Positions 45,265 through 53,690 of a DNA stretch of 64,000 nt are shown here, one piece after another. The stretch is taken from assembly GCF_019857225.1 (NCBI RefSeq), contig NZ_JAFJSY010000017.1:1-64000 (forward strand), given 5' to 3'. A program made the translations under genes and the position numbers. The notes under the pieces are model-generated. The model had not been told where the DNA came from. It saw only the letters and a list, made by a program, of their open reading frames with translations, and searched no databases. Numbering within the stretch: position 1 is the first letter of the stretch; every line of letters starts with the position of its first letter. This DNA comes from Streptomyces plumbidurans (GTDB lineage: Bacteria; Actinomycetota; Actinomycetes; Streptomycetales; Streptomycetaceae).

Positions 45265-45813
45265 GTGACTACGGCGACCTTCACGCGTCCCTCTCGCACG
45301 GTGTCGCGCCGGCAGGTGCGGATCGCGGCGGCGGCCGCGGGTCTGGTGGGCGCGCTCGTGCTGACCGCGTGCAGCGGCGGCGACTCCGACGACGACTCCT
45401 CGTCCACGCCCTCCTCCTCCGCCGCGTCGAGCGCGGACACGGGCGGTGGCACGGGCGGTGGTACGGGTGGCAGCTCCGGCGCGACCACGGGCTCGTCCGA
45501 CGACTTGCAGGGCAGCTGGCTCGCCACCACCGGCGGCAAGGCCGTGGCGCTGGTGATCAACGGCAAGCAGGCCGGGCTCTTTTCGACCGGCGGGACCGTG
45601 TGCAGCGGCACCGCGGGCAAGGAGGCCGGGATGAAGATGATCCACCTCACCTGCACCGACGGCAGCAAGGGCCGTACGACGGGAATGGTCGACTCGGTGA
45701 CCAAGAGCGCCATGCAGATCACCTGGTCGGGCGGCACCGGCAAGGAGACGTACACCAAGTCCGCGGGCGGGTCGCTGCCTTCGGGGCTGCCCACGGCGAG
45801 CCTCGGACAGTAG
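45265..45813 (+). CDS. Lipoprotein with Ser/Gly/Asp linker
   Basis: A 182-residue secreted lipoprotein. An RR-containing N-terminus (SRRQVRIAAAA) leads to the lipobox LTAC at about residue 36, then a 40-residue Ser/Asp/Gly/Thr linker and a C-terminal beta-rich domain with two cysteines (VCSGTAG and LTCTDG) that may form a disulphide. I do not recognise the domain. GTG 45265 has GGGAG six bases upstream; the longer in-frame start at 45097 lacks this. Confidence 0.78.
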   Translation: MTTATFTRPSRTVSRRQVRIAAAAAGLVGALVLTACSGGDSDDDSSSTPSSSAASSADTGGGTGGGTGGSSGATTGSSDDLQGSWLATTGGKAVALVINGKQAGLFSTGGTVCSGTAGKEAGMKMIHLTCTDGSKGRTTGMVDSVTKSAMQITWSGGTGKETYTKSAGGSLPSGLPTASLGQ

Positions 45814-45907
45814 CCGCCGGGGGGCGCGCAACCGCCTCGCGGGCGCGTGCGTGATGATCCATGCACGCGACCACCGGCGTCACGCCGCAGAGCACCAGAG
45901 GACCACC

Positions 45908-46462
45908 ATGCGCACCACCTCCCTCACCGTCGCCGCTCTCGCCGCGGCTCTCCTCCTGTCCGGCTGCGACGACGGAGGTGATGGCGGTGACGGCGGCGGC
46001 AGTGGCAGCGGTGCCGACAAAGCCGGCGACGCGTGCGCACTCGCTCACACCGGCGTGCAGATCGCGGCGAGCGCCGCCCCGTCCGCCGGTGACTCCGGCA
46101 CCGTCACCGTCACGCTCACCAACCAGGGCGCCGAATGCACCCTGAACGGCTTCCCGAGCGTCGGCCTCCAGGCGGGCGGCACGTCGAGCACCGTCCCTGC
46201 CGACAAGGCCGCCAAGGCCCAGAAGCTGACCCTCGCCAAGGACGCCACCGCCTCCTTCACGATCACGTACGTCCGGGGCGGCGCGGGCGCCACCAAGAGC
46301 CTCGCCGTGAAGACGGGCACGTTCACCCTGCCCGGCTCCGGCGACAAGCATCGCTTCACCTGGTCGTACGGCGATGTCGCCGCCAAGGGCGGCAAGGGTG
46401 GTACGGGCGGCGAGGGCGAGCCGAACGCCTCGGTGACCGCATTCCAGCAGGCCGGCGACTGA
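45908..46462 (+). CDS. DUF4232-type lipoprotein
   Basis: A 184-residue lipoprotein with the signal MRTTSLTVAALAAALLLSGC (lipobox LSGC, Cys20), an acidic Gly-rich linker and a DUF4232-like beta sandwich (about 40-160; VTVTLTNQGAECTLNGFPSV). Two cysteines probably pair. The function is unknown. ATG 45908 follows an AGAGGA site. It is separate from the preceding lipoprotein by 94 bp. Confidence 0.82.
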   Translation: MRTTSLTVAALAAALLLSGCDDGGDGGDGGGSGSGADKAGDACALAHTGVQIAASAAPSAGDSGTVTVTLTNQGAECTLNGFPSVGLQAGGTSSTVPADKAAKAQKLTLAKDATASFTITYVRGGAGATKSLAVKTGTFTLPGSGDKHRFTWSYGDVAAKGGKGGTGGEGEPNASVTAFQQAGD

Positions 46463-46465
46463 CGC

Positions 46466-46534
46466 GCGGACGCCTCACACGTCTCACGGCGGACGCCACA
46501 CCCGTCTCACGGCGGACGTCTCACACGTCTCACG
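46466..46534. repeat. Three tandem 23-bp repeats
   Basis: Units at 46466, 46489 and 46512 follow gcggacg-(cc/tc)-(t/-)cacac-(c)gtctcacg. They fill the gap between the convergent lipoprotein and DUF2786 genes, and the third unit includes the DUF2786 stop codon. Confidence 0.75.
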
Positions 46535-47711
46535 GGAGCCGCGGCCGGGCTCCCGCCTGGGCCCGGTCCACCTGTGCCCGGTCCGCCGCCTCGGCGCCCT
46601 CGGTCCAGCCCGCCGCGTCGTTGACGCCGCGCAGCCGGGTCGTGGTCGTGCGCGGGAACATGCGGTCCGTGTGTGCCGTGACCGCGACCTCGCGGGAGGC
46701 CAGTACCGGGAGCAGGTCGTCGGTCACCTGCGTCTCGGCGGCCACCGAGAGGCGGGTGCCTATGCGGTGGGCGTAGGCCGCGAGGAAGGACTGCCGGAAG
46801 GTCTTGGTGCGCTTGCGGCCGCCCGCGCGCTGGGCCGCCTCCGCCCTGGTCATCGCCGTCGTGGCCTGTACCAGCAGCGAGGTGTAGAGGATCTCGACCG
46901 CCTCCAGATCTGTCTCGAAGCCGACGACCGTGGAGAAGCCCATCGGTTCGTTCCACACCGCGCGGCAGTGGTTGGCGGTGGCCACCGCGTCCAGCAGCAC
47001 CGCCTTGGCCTGCTCGTACGGCGCCTCGACACCGATCCGGCAGGCGCCGGGGGCGGCGGCGGACGGCGTCCGGGCCGCGAGCAGCGCCTCGTCGATGCTG
47101 TGCCGGGCCATCAGCTCCTGCGCCTTGGCGGACAGCGCCTCCGCCTCCTCCGGGAACCCGGTCGCCTCGGCCTTGGCGAGCAGCGCGCGGATGCGGGTGA
47201 GCATGCGGGACTCGGAGCCACCGGACGCGGGGCCGCCGGCCTCGGGACTGGGCCGGTGCGTGGGCTCGTCGAGGGGTTCGAGCGGGGGCAGGTGCAGCAG
47301 TAGGCGGTACAGCTCCAGGACGGTGGTCGCGTGCGTGAAGCGGTCGGCGCGGGACGCCGCACCGGTGGACCGGCCGGTCGCTTCGGCCGCCTCGTCGGCG
47401 AGTTCGTCCAGCTGCGCGCGCCAGCGGGGACCACGCGGGCCGTCGTACGGCCGCTGCGCACGGATCAGCTCCGACGCCAGCCGCACGTGTACGTCGTCCA
47501 ACTCGCGCCGCACCGTCCGCACCACATCGGCAGGCTGCCACCCGCGCCGCCAGGCCGCCGCGATGAACTCCTGCCCCCGGCGGGCGAGTTCGCCGTCCGC
47601 GGCAGGGTCCGCAGCCAGCAGCGACGCACCCGTGTCGAGGGCCGCGTCGCTCTCGGCGTACAGGGCGGCCCGAAAGGCGCGTTCAACGGTGCCGGACGTA
47701 GTGCTGCTCAC
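46530..47711 (-). CDS. DUF2786 domain protein
   Basis: A 393-residue protein. The DUF2786 motif (RIRALLAKAEATGFPEEAEA then KAQELMARHSID) lies at about 166-205. The N-terminal helical domain and C-terminal region are conserved in actinobacteria without known function. GTG 47711 is used because similarity begins at VSSTTSG; a longer reading frame continues upstream into the pseudogene region. Confidence 0.8.
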   Translation of the reverse strand: MSSTTSGTVERAFRAALYAESDAALDTGASLLAADPAADGELARRGQEFIAAAWRRGWQPADVVRTVRRELDDVHVRLASELIRAQRPYDGPRGPRWRAQLDELADEAAEATGRSTGAASRADRFTHATTVLELYRLLLHLPPLEPLDEPTHRPSPEAGGPASGGSESRMLTRIRALLAKAEATGFPEEAEALSAKAQELMARHSIDEALLAARTPSAAAPGACRIGVEAPYEQAKAVLLDAVATANHCRAVWNEPMGFSTVVGFETDLEAVEILYTSLLVQATTAMTRAEAAQRAGGRKRTKTFRQSFLAAYAHRIGTRLSVAAETQVTDDLLPVLASREVAVTAHTDRMFPRTTTTRLRGVNDAAGWTEGAEAADRAQVDRAQAGARPRLP

Positions 47712-47904
47712 CCGTCGATCGTGCCACGGGGCACTGACAGGCTGCTTCGACGGGCGGCGTTGACGGGTGGGGGGCGACCGGCGGGGGCGACGGCCGGGTT
47801 CGGATGCGGCTCGACTTCGAGCGCGCTTCAAGTCCTGGCTTCGCAGGCGTTCGTCCGTGCTCAAGGCACCGCCCGGTTCCGCCGGGCAGGAAGAGTGTTC
47901 GCGC

Positions 47905-48460
47905 ATGATCACCCGAACCACGCTCGGCTCGCTGGCCACCATCGGTCGGGCGCTTGAGCTGGGCGCCGGGCCGTCCACGGCCGCCGGGACCAGGTGCAGG
48001 TGGCCACCAAGTTCGGCATCGACCGCAGCGCCGGCGACCGGTCACGCCGTATCCGCGGTGCCCGGGACTTCGTGCGCCGTACTCGCCACTGGGGCGGGGG
48101 TTTCTGACCGGCGCCCTGGACCGCTCCGCGCTGGGCGAGAAGGACTTCCGGCGCACCAACCCCCGCTTCGCCGACGAGGCCAACGAGAAGATCGCGCGGA
48201 CCGTCCGCGAGGTGGCCGACCGGCTGGGTGCCACCCCGGCCCAGGTGGCGCTGGCCTGGGTGTACGCGCAGGCCGAGCGCCTCGGGGTGGCGGTGGCGGC
48301 CATTCCGGGCACCCGCAGCCCTGCCCGGCCGGAGCAGAACGCGGCCGCCCTGGAACTCACCCTGGACGCCGAGGCGCTGGCCGCGCTGGACCCGCTGAGC
48401 GACCAGGTGAGGGGCGAGCGCTACACCCCCGCGCACACCGCTGAGGTCGCCCGGGGTTAG
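47905..48460 (+). pseudogene. Aldo/keto reductase remnant, multiply deleted and frameshifted
   Basis: Pieces of an aldo/keto reductase lie in order in three frames. An N-terminal piece ending TIGRALELG (from ATG 47905) is followed by VATKFG with a short stretch (from 48000, another frame). Last comes a long C-terminal piece from YSPLGRGFLTG (about 48085) to the stop at 48460, including AQVALAWVYAQ and IPGTRS. About 100 central TIM-barrel residues and the catalytic Tyr/Lys region are missing. It cannot make an active enzyme. Confidence 0.8.
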
Positions 48461-48548
48461 CCGGTGGGCGCGACGCGCGCGACGTCCGGCCCGATGACGT
48501 CATCGACGTCGCGCCCACCGCTGACCTCGCCGGTGACGACCAGTCAGG

Positions 48549-49493
48549 TCAGTCGTGGAGCAGCGCCAGTGAACGGTCCAGCGCTTCCCCGGCCTCGCAG
48601 GGGACGTCCGGGAGGACGCCGGTGCCTTCCCAGTTGGTGCCGGAGACAGGGTTGATCGCTCGGCCGACGGGGATGGTGGCCTCCAGGTTCGGGTGGACGG
48701 TCCAGCCCTCGCGGGGGTGGGCGCCGCCGCGGGTGGGCTCGCCGACCAGGGCCGCGCGGCCCAACTGCTGGAGGTCGTAGGCCAGTTCCTCGGCTGCGGA
48801 GAAGGTGTCGGGGCCGGTGAGGACATGGAGTGGCTTGCTGCCGCCGAAGCGCGGGCCGGGGACGTGCGGCTGGGTCCAGGACTGGTCGTAGCGGTCGCCC
48901 TCGCGCGCGTACATGGTGTTGAGGTGGGTGCGCTCGTCCAGGAGGTGGCTGCAGACGAACGCGACGGTGTCCGGGTCGCCGCCGCGGTTGCCCCTGAGGT
49001 CGAGGATCAGCGCGTCGGCGCGTGCGACCAGGGTGAGCGCGGCAGAGAGCGGCTCGGCGGACCATTCGAGAGGGAAGAGCGCGGGGGCCAGTTCGAGCAG
49101 CGCGGTCCCGCCGGTCAGCAGCTGCACGCGCGGGACGCCGCCCAGGGAGGCCTCGAATTCGCGGCGCATCTTGGCCAGCGCGGCCTCGCCCCGGCCCTGC
49201 GGCACCTTCTCGGGGTGGTACGCGAGCCGCAGATGCAGATCGCCGTTGAGCGACTGCAGATCGGCGGTGACCAGGGCGCCGAGCTCCTCGGCGGTCGGCA
49301 CGTCGTACGCGCCCTCCGACAGCCGCCGGCGCAGGAGCGCGGCCAACTGCTCGGCGACGTCCGGGAAGACGTAGTGCTCGGTCAGGAGCCTGGCGGTCTC
49401 GTCGACTACGGCCGGAACGTCGGTGACGGGTACGGGAGTCGGCGTCGGGGCGGCGGCTGAGTCCGAGGGCTGCGTGGTCGTGGTCGTGGTCAT
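48549..49493 (-). CDS. S41-family (C-terminal processing/retinol-binding-like) peptidase
   Basis: A 314-residue protein with the S41 pattern: an N-terminal helical cap (ETARLLTEHYVFPDVAEQL), the LILDLRGNRGGDPDTV strand and the nucleophile in TFSAAEELAYDL (Ser near residue 229), then VGEPTRGGA. It resembles IRBP/tricorn-like peptidases without a PDZ domain. ATG 49493 is chosen over a 39-residue extension of low complexity. No signal peptide is present, so the location is probably cytoplasmic. Confidence 0.86.
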   Translation of the reverse strand: MTTTTTTQPSDSAAAPTPTPVPVTDVPAVVDETARLLTEHYVFPDVAEQLAALLRRRLSEGAYDVPTAEELGALVTADLQSLNGDLHLRLAYHPEKVPQGRGEAALAKMRREFEASLGGVPRVQLLTGGTALLELAPALFPLEWSAEPLSAALTLVARADALILDLRGNRGGDPDTVAFVCSHLLDERTHLNTMYAREGDRYDQSWTQPHVPGPRFGGSKPLHVLTGPDTFSAAEELAYDLQQLGRAALVGEPTRGGAHPREGWTVHPNLEATIPVGRAINPVSGTNWEGTGVLPDVPCEAGEALDRSLALLHD

Positions 49494-49546
49494 GGCAAGT
49501 GAGTCAATCACCGTGCACCCGCTCCCCACACGGCGTTTTCCCCGGG

Positions 49547-49614
49547 CTCGTCCCACTCCCCTCGCCCCCTCCCTCATCTCCCTCCCCTCGTCCCACTCCC
49601 TTCGTCTCACTCCT
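49547..49614. repeat. Polypyrimidine tract with 14-bp direct repeats
   Basis: About 68 bases nearly free of A and G on the plus strand, containing ctcgtcccactccc twice (49547 and 49587). It lies between the divergent S41 and LysE genes and would be G-rich in the S41 leader. Confidence 0.65.
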
Positions 49615-49652
49615 TGAGAATTCGGTCGCTTCCGGCTGCCGTCGGTTCAAGC

Positions 49653-50288
49653 ATGGCCCCCATGGTGGACATGTCTTCGTACGCGGCCTTCCTCGTCGCG
49701 GCCTTCGCGCTCTGCATCACGCCCGGCCCCGACATGATGTTCATCGTGGCGATGGGCGGGCGGGGCGGGCCCGGGACCGGGGTACTGGCCGCGTTCGGCG
49801 TGGCCTGCGCGATGTTCGTGCACACGGTCGCCGCGGCGCTCGGGCTGTCGGCACTGTTCCTGGCCCTGCCGACGCTGTACCACGTGCTGCGCTGGGCGGG
49901 CGCGGCCTATCTGCTGTATCTCGCGGTCAAGGCGTTCCGGGACCGTTCGGTTCCGGTCGAGGAGGAGACGCCGGCCGGGCCCGGGCGGCGGCGCGCCTTC
50001 TGGCAGGGTGCCGTCACCAATCTGCTCAACCCCAAGGTGATCCTGTTCAACGTCTCCTTCCTGCCGCAGTTCGCGGACCCCTCACTGGGGCATGTCCGCG
50101 AACAGTTCCTGGTGTTCGGGCTGACGATCACGGTGATGGGGTTCTGCGTGGACGGCTCGATCGGCCTGCTCTCCGGCAAGCTCTCCGCCCTGCTGCGCCG
50201 CAGCCGCCGGGTGGCGCGCGGGCTGAACATCTTCAGCGGCACGGTGTTCACGGGTCTGGCGGTGCGGTTGGCGGTGACGCCCAAGTAG
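49653..50288 (+). CDS. LysE-family amino-acid exporter
   Basis: An integral membrane protein of about 211 residues with six hydrophobic segments. The LysE/RhtB signature is clear: LVAAFALCITPGPDMMFIV near the N-terminus, AYLLYLAVKAFR and FWQGAVTNLLNPKVILFNVSFLPQF. The substrate is unknown. The start could be ATG 49653, 49662 or 49671, with no good ribosome-binding site for any. It diverges from the S41 gene. Confidence 0.87.
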   Translation: MAPMVDMSSYAAFLVAAFALCITPGPDMMFIVAMGGRGGPGTGVLAAFGVACAMFVHTVAAALGLSALFLALPTLYHVLRWAGAAYLLYLAVKAFRDRSVPVEEETPAGPGRRRAFWQGAVTNLLNPKVILFNVSFLPQFADPSLGHVREQFLVFGLTITVMGFCVDGSIGLLSGKLSALLRRSRRVARGLNIFSGTVFTGLAVRLAVTPK

Positions 50289-50346
50289 GCAGCGCCGAGG
50301 TGGGTGACGCCGACGTAGCGGCACGCGCGCGTGGACCGGAGTGATC

Positions 50347-50393
50347 GTCAACCTCGGGTTGACACTGCAGGGGTGTCAACCTACGGTTGACAC
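50347..50393 (+). promoter_or_regulatory. Leaderless promoter overlaid by two identical-arm operators
   Basis: GTCAACC-tcg-GGTTGAC (50347-50363) and GTCAACC-tac-GGTTGAC (50375-50391) are perfect 7-3-7 palindromes 28 bp apart. The -35 TTGACA (50359-50364), a 17-base spacer and the -10 TACGGT (50382-50387) overlap them. The start codon follows after six bases. Confidence 0.85.
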
Positions 50394-51128
50394 ATGTCGA
50401 CGAACCCGATCCCCGCGTCGTCCGTACGACTCGACGACCTCATCGCTGCCATCAAGAAGGTCCACTCCCAGCCCCTCGACCAGCTCCAGGACGCCGTCAT
50501 CGCCGCCGACCACCTCGGCGAGGTGGCCGACCATCTGATCGGCCACTTCGTGGACCAGGCCCGGCGCTCCGGGGCCTCCTGGACCGACATCGGCCAGAGC
50601 ATGGGGGTCACCCGGCAGGCGGCGCAGAAGCGGTTCGTGCCCAAGGAGTCGGCCGAGCTCGACCCCAGCCAGGGCTTCAGCCGCTACACCCTGCGCGCCC
50701 GCAACGTGGTGATGTCCGCGCACAACGAGGCCAAGGCCGCGAGCAACGCCGAGGTCGCGCCCGCTCACCTGGTCATCGGCCTGCTCGCTGAACCGGAGGG
50801 CCTGGCCGCCAAGGCGCTGGTCCAGCAGGGCCTCACCCTCGACTCGGTGCGCGAGGCGGCGACCGCCGCGCTGCCGCCGGCCGCCGACGAGGCGCCCGAG
50901 CTCGTTCCGTACTCCTCCGACGCCAAGAAGGTCCTGGAGCTCACCTTCCGCGAGGCCCTGCGCCTCGGTCACAACTACATCGGCACCGAGCACATCCTGC
51001 TGGCCATGCTGGAGTTCGAGCACGGCACGGGAGTGCTCTCCGGCCTCGGGGTCGAGAAGGCACCAGTGGAGGCCGAGCTGGTCAAGGCGCTGGAGAAGTA
51101 CCTGCAGGCCCCACCCACGCAGGCCTGA
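50394..51128 (+). CDS. HTH-Clp_N domain protein, probable autoregulator
   Basis: A 244-residue protein. The N-terminal part has an HTH-like segment at about 58-81 (SGASWTDIGQSMGVTRQAAQKRF). Two Clp_N (ClpA/ClpC R) repeats follow, at about 97-150 and 165-235, with IGLLAEPEGLAA and NYIGTEHILLAMLE. It lacks any AAA or protease domain. The combination suggests a DNA-binding protein that senses Clp-type substrates or adaptors. The twin operators in its own promoter are consistent with autoregulation. The mRNA is probably leaderless. Confidence 0.85.
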   Translation: MSTNPIPASSVRLDDLIAAIKKVHSQPLDQLQDAVIAADHLGEVADHLIGHFVDQARRSGASWTDIGQSMGVTRQAAQKRFVPKESAELDPSQGFSRYTLRARNVVMSAHNEAKAASNAEVAPAHLVIGLLAEPEGLAAKALVQQGLTLDSVREAATAALPPAADEAPELVPYSSDAKKVLELTFREALRLGHNYIGTEHILLAMLEFEHGTGVLSGLGVEKAPVEAELVKALEKYLQAPPTQA

Positions 51129-51162
51129 CGCCGTTGTCAGACCCCCCTGCGACACTCACAGC

Positions 51163-52854
51163 ATGACCGGTCGCTGGGCACTGGCTCCGGCCGAGGACGG
51201 TGGCGTGGAGATCGCCCCCCTCGGCCCGGACGGCCTGCTCGCCGGACCTGTCCTGTGGGAGCCCGACCTCGCGACGGCCGTGCGGGCCCGGCCGGAGGTC
51301 GTCCGCTGGGTGTGGCGCTCCACGGCCGAGGTCTATCCGCGCCTGCTCGCCACGGGCGTGCGAGTGGAGCGGTGCTACGACATCGAGGACGCCGAGACCC
51401 TCCTCCTCGGCCACGAGGGGCGGTACGGCGAACCCCGCTCAGCGGCCGCCGCCCTGGCAAGGCTGCGCGGCGGCCCCGTACCGCCCGACCCGCCCCTGCG
51501 CTCCGCCGACCCCGGCGCGCAGTCCTCCCTCTTCGAACCGCGCGCCGTCCACCTCCCGCTGCCCGACCTCGTCGCGGTCTACTCCGAGCAGCAGCGCCGG
51601 CACGACGCCACCACGCACCCCGACCGGATGCGGCTGCTGACCGCGGCCGAGTCCGCGGGCATGCTGGTCGCCGCCGAGATGAACCGCGCCGGGCTGCCCT
51701 GGAGCGCCGACGTGCACCGCCAGGTGCTGCACGAACTGCTCGGTGAGCGGTATGCGGGCGGCGGCGAGCCCCGGCGCCTGGCCGAGCTGGCGGACGAGGT
51801 GTCCGCCGCCTTCGGCCGCAGGGTGCGGCCCGACCTGCCCGCGGACGTGGTCAAGGCGTTCGCGCAGGCCGGGATCAAGGTCAAGTCCACCCGGCGCTGG
51901 GAGATCGAGTCCGTCGACCACCCGGCCGTCAAACCCCTGCTGGAGTACAAGAAGCTGTACCGCATCTGGGTCGCCCACGGCTGGTCCTGGCTGCAGGACT
52001 GGGTGCGCGAGGGACGGTTCAGGCCCGAGTTCCTCGCGCACGGCACGGTCACGGGCCGCTGGGTCACCAACGGCGGGGGCGCCCTGCAGATCCCCAAGGT
52101 CATCCGGCGCGCGGTGGTCGCCGACCCGGGCTGGCGGCTCGTTGTCGCGGACGCCGACCAGATGGAGCCGCGCGTGCTCGCCGCGATCTCCCGCGACCCC
52201 GGCCTGATGGAGGTCGCCGGGCGGGAGAGCGACCTGTACCAGTCCGTCTCCGACCGCGCCTTCTCCGGCGACCGCGCCCAGGCCAAACTCGCTGTGCTCG
52301 GCGCGGTCTACGGCCAGACCTCCGGCGACGGCCTGAAGAACCTCGCCGCACTCAGACGCCGCTTCCCCAAGGCGGTGGCGTACGTCGACGACGCGGCCCG
52401 CGCGGGCGAGGAGGGCCGACTCGTACGGACCTGGCTGGGGCGTACCTGTCCGCCCGCGGCCGGGACGGGCGACGACGCCACCGAGGAGGCCGGCCTCCCC
52501 CAGGACGACACCGCGCACACCCCCGCGGACACCGAATGGGTGCCGGGCTACGCCTCGACGAACACCCGCGCCCGCGGCCGCTTCGCCCGCAACTTCGTCG
52601 TCCAGGGCAGCGCCGCCGACTGGGCCCTGCTGCTGCTCGCCGCACTGCGGCAGACCTGCGCGGACATGGCGGCCGAACTGGTCTTCTTCCAGCACGACGA
52701 GGTGATCGTGCACTGCCCCGAGGAGGAGACGGACCAAGTGGTGGCGGCGATCCGGGACGCGGCGGAGCTGGCAGGCCGGCTGACCTTCGGACAGACGCCG
52801 GTACGGTTCCCGTTCACTACGGCGGTGGTGGAGTGCTATGCCGACGCCAAGTGA
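51163..52854 (+). CDS. Divergent family-A DNA polymerase
   Basis: A 563-residue polymerase related to DNA polymerase I. The N-terminal 160 residues correspond to a 3'-5' exonuclease domain, but I do not see its acidic catalytic motif. No 5' nuclease domain exists. In the palm, motif A reads DADQMEPR (usually DYSQIELR), the O-helix keeps Arg, Lys and Tyr766 equivalents (DRAQAKLAVLGAVYG) but has Leu at the position of Phe762, and motif C is HDEVIVHC. A repair or translesion role is an inference. It ends just before the 30-bp array. Confidence 0.87.
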   Translation: MTGRWALAPAEDGGVEIAPLGPDGLLAGPVLWEPDLATAVRARPEVVRWVWRSTAEVYPRLLATGVRVERCYDIEDAETLLLGHEGRYGEPRSAAAALARLRGGPVPPDPPLRSADPGAQSSLFEPRAVHLPLPDLVAVYSEQQRRHDATTHPDRMRLLTAAESAGMLVAAEMNRAGLPWSADVHRQVLHELLGERYAGGGEPRRLAELADEVSAAFGRRVRPDLPADVVKAFAQAGIKVKSTRRWEIESVDHPAVKPLLEYKKLYRIWVAHGWSWLQDWVREGRFRPEFLAHGTVTGRWVTNGGGALQIPKVIRRAVVADPGWRLVVADADQMEPRVLAAISRDPGLMEVAGRESDLYQSVSDRAFSGDRAQAKLAVLGAVYGQTSGDGLKNLAALRRRFPKAVAYVDDAARAGEEGRLVRTWLGRTCPPAAGTGDDATEEAGLPQDDTAHTPADTEWVPGYASTNTRARGRFARNFVVQGSAADWALLLLAALRQTCADMAAELVFFQHDEVIVHCPEEETDQVVAAIRDAAELAGRLTFGQTPVRFPFTTAVVECYADAK

Positions 52855-52868
52855 GGGGATGGGCTGCG

Positions 52869-53690
52869 CCCGGCTAGCGATGAAACGGCGCGCGGCCGGG
52901 CGGGGAGTGAAACGGCGGCCGACGGCCAGGCGGGCGGTGCAAGCAGCGGGCGACGGCCAGGCAGGCGGTGAAACGGCGGGCCGCCCGGCAGACGGGTGAA
53001 ACGGCAGGCGGCAGCCAAGCAGGCAGTGAAAGCAGCGGGCCGCAGTCCGGCAAACGGTGAAACAGCGCGGCAGCCCGGCAGAGTGTGAAGGGGCGGGCCG
53101 CCGCCCGGCAGGCGGTCAAACCGCGGGCCGCAGCCCGGTGGGCAGTGAACGGCAGGCCGCCGCCCGGCAGGCGGCGCAAGCAGCGGACGGCAGCCCGGCA
53201 GACGGTCAAACCGCGGCCCGCAGCCCGGCAGGCGGTGAAACGGCGGGCAGCAGCCAGGCAGGCGGCGCAAGCAGCGGACGGCAGTCCGGCAGACGGTCTA
53301 ACCGCGGCCCGCAGCCCGGTGGGCAGTGAACGGCAGGCCGCCGCCCGGCAGGCGGCGCAAGCAGCGGACGGCAGCCCGGCAGACGGTCAAACCGCGGCCC
53401 GCAGCCCGGCAGGCGGTGAAACGGCGGGCAGCAGCCAGGCAGGCGGCGCAAGCAGCGGACGGCAGTCCGGCAGACGGTCTAACCGCGGCCCGCAGCCCGG
53501 TGGGCAGTGAACGGCAGGCCGCCGCCCGGCAGGCGGCGCAAGCAGCGGACGGCAGCCCGGCAGACGGTCAAACCGCGGCCCGCAGCCCGGTAGGCAGTGA
53601 ACGGCAGGCCGCCGCCCGAAAGACGCTCAAACCGCGGGCGGCAGCCCGGCAGAAAGTAAAACCCACGAGCCGCCGCCCGGCAGACCGAGC
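52869..53690. repeat. Non-coding tandem array of about 27 units of 27-31 bp
   Basis: This fills the 836-bp gap between the DNA polymerase stop and the AfsR-like gene. The unit consensus is cccggcaggcggtgaaac, then ggcgggccgcag. A 181-bp block of six units (29, 31, 30, 30, 31 and 30 bp) at 53134-53314 is repeated without a visible difference at 53315-53495, and its first half again at 53496-53585. Outer units are more diverged. Unit lengths that vary by one base break every reading frame. Each unit can form a short ccgcc/ggcgg hairpin. Confidence 0.92.

Noticed and set aside
52869..53690. CRISPR array
   Set aside because: Units are similar along their whole length, with no unique spacers of constant size and no cas genes nearby.
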